This document shows, in pieces, positions 32,974 to 44,628 of a stretch of DNA of 64,000 bases. The DNA lies in NCBI GenBank assembly GCA_020466095.1, contig CM035809.1:4824223-4888222 (forward strand), read 5' to 3'. Each line of letters begins with the position of its first letter. Position 1 is the first letter of the stretch. This DNA is from Chlorops oryzae. Lineage: Eukaryota > Arthropoda > Insecta > Diptera > Chloropidae. The notes beneath the pieces were generated by a model. That model worked only from the letters and a program-made list of their open reading frames with translations, made no database searches and was not told the DNA's origin. Made by a program: the position numbers and the translations under genes.

Positions 32974-35345
32974 ATGATCGTGAGGAGAACGTGTTTAAAA
33001 CGAATTGTTTTGTTTTTCGTCTTTTATATTTTTATTCATTTGGAAATTGTCGCCACGGCTGAACGTAAAGTGTTAATTTAAATGAATTTTTTCCTAATAT
33101 TTTATTGCTATAAATTTGGCGGCTCCGTTTTGAACTTTACGTCAACAGTTTTTCAGAGTTGTTGTCTTCAGAGTAAAAATGAAAGAGAGAGAGAGAGAGA
33201 GAGAGAAAAAGACCACTGAGATTAAAGATAACGTTGAAATTTTATAAACAAATAAACAATCGTATTTATGTTATGAATAAAAGTTGATCTTAATCTTTAA
33301 ATTCCAAGGAAATCAATTGAAAATTATTCGAAAATAAAGCCCAAAATCCAACATTGCGAGAGCCCGATGCGAGAGCGCGAGACGAGACGCACACAAAATT
33401 TCAATACATTCAATCATATGGTTCAAGCTCCAATGTATCGCACTGCGAGACCTCGTAGCGAGAAAATTTTGAAAAATTGAATATTTCTCGTTGCGAAGCA
33501 ATTTGACAGGTTAATGATGTAGCTATTTTTTGAGTACTCGCTATTGGGTACTCGTTTAAACTAATAAAACAAAAACTGTTCACTGTTCCGTGAAAAAAGA
33601 GCTTTTAAAACATTCCGCGAGCTTTGGTTCATTTTGAAAATTTTTGGAAAATTTTGGAAAATTTTGAATTAAATTTTAACTCAAGTGATAACGTATAATT
33701 TTTATGAGTACTTGGTACTCGTTAGATTGGTACTCGGTTCAAATAATGCGAAATTATGCTATCATCTGCATGACGCAAAACTCTCATTGGAGATTGAAAT
33801 GCGTCACGCAAAACATTTTCGTGACGTCGCGTACTCTCGCAATATTGGATTTTGGGCTTCAATCTTTTTTTTTATTGGCGATTTGAAAAAAGTTTGAAGT
33901 TCAAATTTTGCTTAAAGAATCACAGATAACTAGCAGTGAGTAAGATCAAGAGAGGTGAGATCAGAACGCAGCATGTTTGCCAACTCAAGACCTCTATGAG
34001 GATCTTTGAATTGAAACGAAACAGTCAATAAAAGAAAATTGATTATTTCCCGGGTGTATTTTTACAGCTGTTAGGATTAACAGCTCCTAGATCAATGATA
34101 GATCAATTAAATCAGATCAGATAAGATTCGTTTTTCCTCTAACAAAAACCTATAGGAAAAATCAATTGAAAAACTTTTTTTTGAAAACCTAAACCTGGCA
34201 AAAAAAAAATTCCAGACGCTACCTGCAATAATGGGAAATTTCTATGTAAGCCCTTTGCTAGCTGTGATTTCTATACGACTCGTAAAAGGCTACCCAATGA
34301 CATAGTCTGGTGCGATGCCGGAAATTACATAATATGCTGTCCTCGGGCGGTTCCACAAGAAGATGGTCCCCAATATTATAAAGGCATCGAAAAGCCGTTC
34401 ACAGAAGGTAAATATTTCAATTGAATATGTTTGAATAAACGGATAACCGATCTTATCGCAGATTGCAAGAAATGGCATGATGAACTGTATGAAGTATGCC
34501 CACCGGAGAAACTGATCGTTGGTGGTAAAAGAGCTCTGGAGAAAGAGCTACCGCACATGGCACTTCTGGGTATTAAAACGGATAATCGATACAGATGGCT
34601 TTGCGGTGGATCTTTGATTAGTCCGAGATATGTTCTGACAGCTGCCCATTGCATGGAAGCCGAAAAGTATGCTTCTTTTTTTAGTGATATTCAGTAAATA
34701 TTGTTCATTTTTAATTGCATTCAAAAAAAAAAAAAAAAAAAAAAAAGCGTTCCAACCCACGTTCGACTTGGAGAGCTGGACTATAACAGAACCGACGATG
34801 ATACTTTCTTGCAGGAATTCGAAATCAAGGATTACATATCGCATCCTGATTATGATTTGGACACATACTACTATGACATTTCGTTGATCGAACTGAATGG
34901 AACAGTTCAGTTTAATAGTCATGTTGCACCGATTTGTCTGCCAGCTTCGAATGGTAGTGAGAACTCAGTACTCAGAACAGCTGGTTGGGGAGCAACAGGA
35001 ACTGCTCAGGAAGCCTCTTCATATTTACAGAAAGTCCTGCTAGAGCGATTCGATGAGACGAATTGCCAGACTATAATTGGCAATCCAGATGCGTCTGAAG
35101 GTGTCAAACCAGATATACAAATATGTGCCGGGTCTTATGGCGATCATCGGGACACGTGCCAAGGGGATTCCGGTGGTCCATTGTTCGTTGAACATCCAGA
35201 TTTACCTTGTATGCATTTGATACATGGCATTACTTCGTTCGGAAATGCTTGTGGTCTAGAGAGCATTCCCGGCGTCTATACACGAGTGTATCCCTACGTA
35301 GAATGGATTGAAAGCATCGTTTGGAATAAGACTTTGAGCAGATGA
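32974..35345 (+). CDS. CLIP-domain serine protease, copy C
   Basis: Exons 32974-33064, 34216-34407, 34462-34666 and 34748-35345 give 361 residues in frame. Exons 1 to 3 have exactly the lengths of copy B. Signal peptide; CLIP cysteines in [14 protein letters not shown] to ICC; activation after Leu in EKLIVGGK; catalytic His in TAAHC, Asp in YYDISLIEL, Ser in GDSGGP, with [10 protein letters not shown] for a trypsin-type pocket. The acceptor of the last intron is preceded by 23 or more A residues rather than pyrimidines, so splicing there may depend on the T-rich stretch further upstream. The lysine-rich frame starting at 34701 is intron read-through. Role as for copies A and B: a secreted CLIP-C zymogen. 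Confidence 0.93.
33337..33859. mobile_element. TIR element in intron of copy C
   Basis: AAGCCCAAAATCCAACATTG at the left and, inverted, AAGCCCAAAATCCAATATTG at the right, each continuing into GCGAGAG. No obvious target duplication. A (GA)n microsatellite precedes it at 33181-33206. Confidence 0.65.
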
Positions 35346-36746
35346 CGTAAAGAAACTCGAAAACGAATTTCGACAATTAAATTATCAACATTAAATGGCT
35401 TATCATATGAAGAACATAGAGCCAAATTCACTTAATGGGTTCCTAACATAAAGTAAAAAATTTAAATGCCGTAAGAAGTAATAATTAAGCAATAGTTAAT
35501 AAACATTCAAGATATTTGCAACTTTATAATTCTTGAAATGAAAAAATCTAGCCCTGTAAGCTACTGGAATTTTAGACATTGTTTTCCAAACTGAATAAAT
35601 AATATAAAGCAGAGAATTCGTTTTATTTTTACCAGGGTCCAGTACAAAAGGTTCCTAGTAAAAATTTTTTAATATTAAACAGACCGAAAGGCTGGGGCCC
35701 TTCGAAAGAAGTGAAATATAGAAAAATTTTTTAGGGAATTCGCATATAGAATAAGTGAAAAATTCTAAGAATTTTGGCACTTAAACTTTTTCAAAAATCT
35801 GATTACAACTAGTCCTTTTTGGATCAGTTTGGAACTAGACCCAAACTAGACAAAAATTATCAGTTTTCACAATCAATGATTTTCATCGAAATCGGACGTC
35901 GGCAGCGGTTTGAATGCATGTCCGACGATTTTTGCCTGAAGCATTTTGAATTTGAGCAGAGCCGGAAACTCCTTATAACTTCTACAATTTTTTACCAATT
36001 TCAGCATACCACAACATTTTGAAAACGTAAAATACGCAGTTATTGTTTCAAAGCAAAAAAAAAATGATGTTCAGAATTTTTACCGAATAAATATATCAAA
36101 ATGAATTCAAAAAATTTCGAAAAAAATTCATAAAAATCCACATTTTTCAAATTTGAATGGCTATAGATCTTGAAGTAAAACTTTGATTGAACATGATACA
36201 TCGATGTAAAGGTGCATTCTTCCTCTTTTAAATAAGATACATAAAATGGAAAACACATACATACTTCCTGAGATTTTAAGAAAAATCTAGAAGTTGACGC
36301 AAGAATTTCAAAAATCGTCCTCCTGACCACAAAATCAAACATAAAAATAAAAAAAATTGTTTTCCTTCAGTACTTAGGTATAAGAAGTCGGAATCTGATA
36401 TACAGAAGACAGAAACAAAACTCGTGTTTACTTGTGTAATTTTTTTAATACAATAAATTGATGGATCCTTGGACCCCTGACGCTCAGAGGCAAACAAATA
36501 AAAACTTTTGTGTCGGCAAGAAGCCATTTTGTATTTCAATCTCATAAGCGTTCATACTTAATATGAAATCTAAAAAATTTGTCCTTTTTATTTTCCTTCA
36601 AACTAATTTTCTAAGCACAAAGAATAAGGGACCCTTCAACTCGTCTGTTTGTTAGGGCCTTAGGGTGCCCTTAGTCCGGGCCTGATCGAATGTATAAAAA
36701 ATGTTGAAAACATTTCACAAAGTTGTAGTTTTAAGGCCCCCTCTCG
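35346..36746. other. Gene-less stretch downstream of the protease cluster
   Basis: Contains the 3' UTR of copy C and AT-rich DNA. Short frames at 35819-36545 match nothing I know. Confidence 0.4.
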
Positions 36747-36877
36747 TCCTGTTCGTCCAATACCATACTAGGCGACAGTCGCCGGAGACATGTTTTGTTT
36801 TCATGTTAAGAGACGGCCGTCTCTCTTCCTCAAAACAAAATGTGTCTCCGGCGACTGTCGCCTAGTATGGAACAGGA
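36747..36877. repeat. Palindromic MITE, 131 bp
   Basis: Ends TCCTGTTC and GAACAGGA, with CTAGGCGACAGTCGCCGGAG on one arm and its inverse on the other. A second, more diverged copy is at about 63354-63483. Confidence 0.75.
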
Positions 36878-37002
36878 CTTAAAAATGAAACAGAAATGAA
36901 AAACTTCATATAAAAAGCACTTCAGAAAATTTCTCATTCGTTTCTGAAGCCATTTTTTATATGAACTTGTTCATATCTGCTGACAGAATTAAAGAGAGTC
37001 TC

Positions 37003-37136
37003 TTAGGCCCATTTGCTACTGTTCCGGTCCAAGTTTTTCGTTACGATATTCCCTCAAAATTTCAAAATTTTCATACAATTTTTATTGTTTTTCGGAACGA
37101 AAAAATTTAATCGGGACAGTAGCAAACGGCCCTTAG
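37003..37136. repeat. Palindromic repeat, 134 bp
   Basis: TTAGGCCCATTTGCTACTGT at one end, ACAGTAGCAAACGGCCCTTAG inverted at the other. Partial relatives lie at 17.02 and 19.5 kb. Confidence 0.6.
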
Positions 37137-37684
37137 AAATGGGAAAAATAACTTTTCCGACAAGTGACCTAAAAATATATCCTCTTGTGGCTACAAGTAG
37201 ATAAAATCTCAAAAATTTAACAATTCTTTCGCCTCTTTTTGCCATTTCTGGCCCATAGCCCATTGCAACTAGAAATTTTGAGAAATTTTATTCACAAAAA
37301 AAAAAAATTATTATTAAAAAACAAGAAAGAAAAATTTGAAGATATAAATCTTTCTATAAAAAAGGCGAATAGCGGTTTGCGGATTTTTTCATGCATTTTG
37401 TACTTTTTCTTTTCTTTATTTCAAATTTACATTTTTATATACACACAGAAAAATATGACCCCATAAAATCCATAAGATCCCCTTATTGAACGATTTTATA
37501 GAGAAATCTTCTTAAACTATATGAACGATGTGCTTTTTCCATAGAGAAAACTCTTTGAATGCATAGAGAAAATCTTATTGAAACATTTTAATAGATATCC
37601 TCATATATTTAATGTGAATATCTTATTATTTATGTTGAAGAATAGGGAAAACTGCTTGATACAATAAAATAATAAGGTGACCAT

Positions 37685-38266
37685 TAGTGTTGGAAAAGTA
37701 GTGTAATTGTACCTTTTTCGCCCTTTTTCACTTCAAAGGTACATTAGGTACAATTTGTCCATTTTAGGTACAATTTCAAGTGGAAGAAATTTTGTTAGTG
37801 AATGAAATGTTGAAAGCTCTGCTGTGGTTATCCGCGACTATTCCTGATTCTATTGCAATATTCTGATGAAATTTAGACAGAAGCGGCATATGTCACGGGT
37901 TGGTCATCGAAATTGGAATAGATTACTCCATCGTATCAGTAGGTACCTCTCGTTTTGCAAGACAATGTCATCGTTCGGGAGTGAATAACACCTTCTCTCG
38001 ATGACATTGCCATTAGAATTGGTATGAATAACATCTCCTTTAAATGACCATGTCATCAGATTTGAGAAGTACTCAAATATTCCCCTTGATGTCTTCGGTG
38101 AAAACATGAATGAATTTACCATTTATGAGAAAAATTCCGGCTGGGTATATTATTTGTCATTTATCAAAAAATTGTTGGCTGGGTATATTAGGTACACTTT
38201 ACTATATTTAGGTACAATTTATGGATCATTTTAGGTACACACTGAAATTTTCATTTTCCAACACTG
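37685..38266. mobile_element. hAT-type MITE, 582 bp
   Basis: Ends TAGTGTTGGAAAA and the inverse TTTTCCAACACTG, with a perfect 8-bp duplication GTGACCAT (37677-37684, 38267-38274). The interior repeats TTTTAGGTACAATTT-like phrases. No coding capacity. Confidence 0.85.
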
Positions 38267-38399
38267 GTGACCATATCAATCAAACTAAGTGACATTCTTA
38301 TAAAAATGACGTTTTAATAAGATATCCTTATTGGAAGAAAATCGCTTTAAGAAGAAGCCTTTTTAATTTTAAAAGCAAGACTTATTGATTTACAAAATT

Positions 38400-39139
38400 A
38401 CACTGTTCAACAATAAAAATGCCTTTGACTTGAAACCAATTTTTTTTTTGTAGTATTTGTTTCACTGAATCTCAATATATGCGTAAAATTTGAAAGTTAG
38501 CTCGCGTTTTTTAAATATCCGCTAAGAAAGGTTTTGCATATTCTTCATACATATGGATGAAATCGGTTCAACAGTTTAGGCGCTATAGGTCGATAAAGGC
38601 GAGAATTTTATGAAATTTTTAACAATTTTGTACAAAAACTTGATTTCAAACCCATATAATTTCCGAAAAAGGTCCGGTATTTAAGTTCAGGCTATCTTAC
38701 GTAAAAGAGTGGATTTCTAAGAGCATTTCAAGACCAAGAAAAAAAAAATCCGATGAATGGTTCATATTTTTAATTGGGTTTTTAGAAAAAATGAGACGAC
38801 TTTTTTACGCCGGAAAATATGCCACATATTTTTTTTATATATTAATATAACTTAGAGACAGAAATAAAAAAATTGTGGCATATTGTATGAAGAATATGTT
38901 GTATTTTTACTCTTCTTTCATATAAATTAAAGTTTTTTTGAAACGGTCGAACGATAATGGGGCTACGACTAAAAAACATTGACAAAAATTCGCAAAACCT
39001 TTCTTAGCGGATATTTAAAAAAACGCGAGCTAACTTTCAAATTTTACGCATATATTGAGATTCAGCGAAACAAATACTACAAAAAAAAATTGGTTTCAAG
39101 TCAAAGGCACGCAAAAAGTTCGATTTTGTTGTGCAGTGT
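38400..39139. mobile_element. Foldback-type element
   Basis: The left arm (CACTGTTCAACA, then GCCTTTGACTTGAAACC to AAAGGTTTTGC, about 38400-38545) is inverted at 38985-39139. One arm of the same family is at 24290-24720, and a degraded copy is in the duplication at 41.4-41.8 kb. Confidence 0.65.
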
Positions 39140-40017
39140 TATATGGATTCCTTATAAATTCTATTGTTTGAAAAGACAAACCAGTTATTTTGAAAAGCCC
39201 ATGTGCAATTTTGAATAGATGGCCACATCATTTTATATAGGTATATATACCTGTTGCGCATAGATTTCTTAAAACACCTGGGGAATAAGATTTCTAGAAT
39301 TAATCAAAAATATTTTTTTTAGATCTGTAAAATTAAATTGACTAAATTCATTTATCAATTCTTTCGAGTACGTGCAAACACGAATGGAGATCCAAAAATG
39401 AATATGTAAATATGTATAAAAATCGACGGTAAATAATGGACTAGTGTAAAAAGGCTCATTGGTTGGAATACCGATAGCGATATAATAGTGGTACTCATGC
39501 AGCTTCGCAAATGCCTTCGCAACTTTTCCCATCGTAAATTTTCATATAAATTTTGACAGTTGTGTGACAAATTTCTAACATTTCCAAAAAAAAAAACACA
39601 ATTTGCGAAGCAGCTATGAAGCAAAAACACATCACTAATATTGGGAAGTCACATGAAGTCATCGAAATTTGTCCAGCCAGACATTATGAAACCAGTAATT
39701 ATACATGTAAACAGAGTATGCCTATCATTCGAGTTTTTCTGCTTTTTTCAGGTGATGTATTTATTTTGGCGACAGTGCGCAAATATCTCAGCTGGGCATT
39801 TTTGGCAATATCGCTTTTGAGTGTTATTTTATGAATCATCCCTATCGTTGGTGGACGTATCAAATAACGGATATCGAACCTTAACCGAAAGTACGACGTA
39901 AACGCCATAGAATATTTTTTCTAAAAATATTTAAATTGAGTCTAGGTATTACGAAGAGATTGTTTTTGCTGTGAAATCATAACGGTAAAAATTTTACAGC
40001 TACCCCCCCCCCCCCCC

Positions 40018-40065
<48 letters not shown>

Positions 40066-43000
40066 TTGGCATCTTCACCTAGATATTAACCCTCTGGCAG
40101 CTGACGTCGTAGTCTGACAGACTCCGCAAAACTTTAAATCTTTCGTACGTTTGTAAAACCGGATTTTTCAATCCTTGCGCTTTCTGACCAAAATGAGTTT
40201 TATTTAAAATTTGTATCCTTTTTTTGCTTGAAAACTATGTACTCTTATAAGAAATAAGGCCATGAACACGCCAGCCAGGCATTTCAAGAGGAAAATCAAT
40301 TGAGAGATGAGATGTCTTTTAGATCCCACGTCAGCTATAATTTAAAAATTAGACCACGTCTGCTGCACAAGGTTGAAAGACGTCTCGTCGCTTCAAAGCT
40401 GATATAAGCAAACAAACAAAAACTTACCCATCGAGACATGGTGTTAGGGATTAACAAGACGGAAAAATTATGTGTAAAAATGTTGGTGGCATATTTAGTG
40501 GCCGGCTATGTTTAGGAATCGATAGAAACTAAATAGTTCTCAATCTGAAAAAAATCAGCTTAGCGACTTTTTTTTCAAGAAACACAAGTCGTTATTTTAT
40601 TGCCAACAATAAATTATACTGTTATATTCGCCTTTAAGAAGTCCAATTTTGACAATGCAAAGAATTGAGAACAAAAAGATTGATTGAGTACGTAAATCCA
40701 AAAAACGTCAATTTTCTCTACTCCTCAGCTTGCTCGCCAAAAAGTGAGAATTAGGTCTGTAATTAGTCCTTGTTTAAAAGGTTAGTCAAATTTTAATTTT
40801 AAAATATTGTTTATATTTTCATTCAAAATGCCTAATAAATTAACGTATTCTGAAATGTAAAAACGAACCCTAGAACTCAAATTTTTTTACTTATTCCACT
40901 TTCAAAATCAAGGGCCAATTGACTTGTAGTAAAAAGCCCAAATGCAATGTCATAAAATATACAAATGACCCAATTATAAAAAAATTTATTAACACCAATT
41001 TTTAATTTATACTTGTCTGGAAACTTGCCTCTTCAAGTGATATCGCTTAATTATACACATGGATAAACATTTCGAATGAAAACCACAATTAAATTTTAGA
41101 GTATGGGACTCGCGGGGTGTGGTCTGGGAGCGTTTCTCTCTTTCCCCCTGCGTCCCTTGCGTACAAAATTTGTTTCATTATAGCGGCTTTTGCAAGGTCT
41201 GTTTTCCTGCAAGCGCCGCATCATACAAAGAATGTCATGCCTGTTTTTCATACAATTTTGCTTTTACATGGTCATTCTTTTCAATCACGCAACGCATGAC
41301 TGCAGGTAAACGTGATCATGTAAAGGCCGCTTATCGAAGTTCACGTAGCTAAGCCCTGATCGAATGCATACAACAAAAGGTGGTTTTAAAATTCAGTTCT
41401 ACAAAGTGGATTTAGGCATTTAAGAACCCCATAGAAAAAAAAAATCGTGTATCGTTCATATTTTACATGGTTTTAGAAAAAATGCGACATTTTTTCGCCG
41501 GAAAATAGCCACATTTTTTTTTATCAATTGAATATAACTTGAGACGAATAAAAAATGGCACTATTGTATGAAATATGTTATTTTACTCTTCTTCAATAAA
41601 TTAAAGTTTTTGAAACGGCGAACGATAATGGGCTAGAGCTAAAACATGACTTCGCAAAACTTTTCCTGTAAATTTTAAAAAATGAAGTAACTTTCAAATT
41701 TTACCAAATTGAGCATTCAGCAAACAATATATCTCATTGGTTCAAGTTTTCAAGCCGCATTCGATTTAGTATGCATGTACTATGATTCCAAAATTCTATT
41801 GTTTGACAAAGAAAACATTATTTTGAAAAGACATGTGCAATTTTGAAAGTGGCCAATCTTTACTTCGGTATATATTTTTCGATAGATTTCTTCCCTGAAT
41901 AAGATTCTAAATTAATCTAAACAAATTTTTTTTTATCTGTAATTAATTGAATTAAATTAATCAATTCTTAATCGAGTACGTGCAAACGACCCTTAGAATG
42001 GAGATCCAAAAATGAATTTTCATGTATAAAAATCGACGTAAAAATGGATAGTACTCATTGTGGATACCAAGCATATAATATATCATGCAAAAATCTTAAG
42101 CAATTTTCCCATCTAAATTTTCATATAATTCTTGACATTGTTGCACTAAAATTTTATTCAAAAAAATAACTAAATTGAAATCATTTATCATCGAAAGTTT
42201 TCCAGCCAGACTTATGACCAGTAATTATACATTAAATCAAGTATCTACATTCGAGTTTTTCTGCTTTTTTCAGGTGATGTATTTATTTTGGCGACAGTGC
42301 GCAAATATCTCAGCTGGGCATTTTTGGCAATATCGCTTTTGAGTGTTATTTTATGAATCATCCCTATCGTTGGTGGACGTATCAAATAACGGATATCGAA
42401 CCTTAACCGAAAGTACGACGTAAACGCCATAGAATATTTTTTCTAAAAATATTTAAATTGAGTCTAGGTATTACGAAGAGATTGTTTTTGCTGTGAAATC
42501 ATAACGGTAAAAATTTTACAGCTACGGAATTTGGTGAGATGATATAAAAAACCGTGACACAAAAATTTCGAGAAAAAAATTACCCATAACCATGTCGCTT
42601 ACGTCTTTTTGGCGGTTGGGATTTAATATATTCAAAATAGTTTTCAAGCAAATTAGTTACAAAAAGGTTGGCATCTTCACCTAGATATTAACCCTCTGCA
42701 GCTGACGTCGTAGTCTGAGACAAGTTTAATCTTTCGTACGTTTAAAACGGATTTTTCAATCCTTGCGCTTTCTGAACAAATGAGTTTTATAAACGATTTT
42801 TCAATCCTTTTTGCTTGAAAACTTTCTTTATAGAATAGGCCATGAACACCAGCAGGCATTTCAAGAAAATCATTGAGAGATAGATGTCTTTTAGTCCACA
42901 TACTATATGATTTAAAGAATTAGACAGTTGCTCAAAGTTGAAAACGTCTCGTGCTTCAAAGCTATTTAAGCAGAAAATCAAAAACTTACCATGAGAATGG

Positions 43001-43970
43001 TTTAGATTACAGCGAAAAATTATGTGTAAAAATGTTGGTGGCATATTTAAGTGCCGCTATCGTTAAGGAATCGAAGAAACAATCAAAAGCATTACACGTG
43101 AGACATTTCGATAATGACAACAAACTTTTGTGCTAGGACTGTGTGGTTGGAACGTTTTTCCCTTCCCTCCGCCTCCTTAGCTCGAAAATTGTTCATATGA
43201 AATGTCTTAACGTGTAAATAGCGTATTGCGCTTTTACACTAGTCGATTATTGAACATAAATTCTTGTTATTATTCCCTTTTGAATCCATTTTGACAAGTG
43301 CGAAAGAGACGACAAAACGATTGATTGAGTACGTGAAACCAAAAAACGGTCAAGTTTTCTCTACCTCCCAGCACTTCGCTCGCCAAGAAAGTGAGAATTG
43401 AGGTCTGTAATTGAGTCCTTGATATTGAAAGTGGTATAGTCAAAAATTTTTAAAATATAGTTTATCAGCTATTTCATATCAAATCCTAATAAATTAACGT
43501 ATTCTGAAGTAAAACTAGATATCTAAATTTTTTTACTTATTCCACTTTCATAATCAAGGGCTCAATTGACTTGTGTAAAAAGCCTCAATGCAAGGTTATA
43601 TACAATATCCCACATTATTTTATTCCCATAATTTTACTTGTTCTGGTGCTCTTCATAATACGCTATTTACACGGTAAGACATTTCGATAATGAAACACAC
43701 TTTTTGTAGGAGTAGGGACTCGCGGGGGTGTGGTCTGGGAGCGTTTCTCTCTCTTCCCCTGCGTCCCTTGCCATACAAAATTTGTTTCATTATAGCGGCT
43801 TTTGCAAGGTCATGTTTTCCTGCAAGCGCCGCATCATACAAAAGAATGTCATGCCTGTTTTTCATACAATTTTTGCTTTTACATGGTCATTCTTTTCAAT
43901 CACGCCACGCATGACTGCAGGTAAACTATCTGTTAATAGGCGCTTATCGAAATGTCTGGTCCAATACCAA
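38752..43970 (+). repeat. Direct duplication, second copy full of small deletions
   Basis: About 2.6 kb at 38752-41350 is repeated in the same order at 41445-43970. Some blocks are base-for-base identical (39727-40002 with 42249-42525). Others differ by many one- to few-base losses, mostly in short runs. A GGGACTCGCGGGGTGTGGTC block occurs at 41105 and 43706. The pattern looks like an incompletely polished allelic or tandem copy rather than natural decay. No gene lies inside. Confidence 0.7.
40003..40063. repeat. C16-A45 homopolymer block
   Basis: Sixteen C then forty-five A. In the second copy of the duplication the same position, between ACAGCTAC and AAAAAGGTTGG, holds 135 bp of ordinary sequence (42526-42660). 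Confidence 0.9.
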
Positions 43971-44628
43971 GCATATTAAAATTTTTACGTTATGTATCAA
44001 GAATTTGTTAAGAAATAATTCTTTTCAATATCGCATTTGTACTAGCATGTCGTCGATTTCGCAGCACCGTCTTTCGACAGGGTGTGAGTCCATTTGACAG
44101 CTGTTTAGAATCGTTATTTTTAAATAAGATTTCTATAAAGAGCCATTCTTAATGAATTTTTTACTCAAATTGTCTGATCCTTGACTCCAAAGCTTTAAGT
44201 CCTGTCATCGTATTATGTTATTTCAAAACTGAATTTATTTTTAATTATTTCTTGAATTTTATCCAAACAGTGCTTTTTGAAAATCGAACTCAAATTTGAT
44301 ATCGTATTTCAAACGCTAGTGCGAGGATGATTTAAAATATTTTCTAAATAATTCTTTTTAAATTTAAATGTTGTAAAACCAAAGTCGGATTATTTAATTG
44401 TAGAACAAATTTTTAAAGTATGCATTAGGCCTTATGAAATTGTCCTTAACGTGTAAATGGCCTCTAAGATTTACTGCTTGTTTATACAATTCGATTTCTT
44501 ACTTCTTCGAATTTTAGATATCTGAAGTTCGATTCTCGATACGATTAGTTATGTTGCGGCATGAGATCGACTCAGTCGAATTTCAAGCAGTCTCTAATAC
44601 CAAATTTACCCATCCCTATTGAAAAGTC
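43971..44628. other. Upstream flank of ASCC3
   Basis: AT-rich DNA without another gene; it must contain the ASCC3 promoter, but no TATA box or other motif stands out. Confidence 0.4.

Noticed and set aside
34701..34747. Lysine-rich start of the last protease C frame
   Set aside because: It is the A tract of the intron; homology with copies A and B puts the exon start at 34748.
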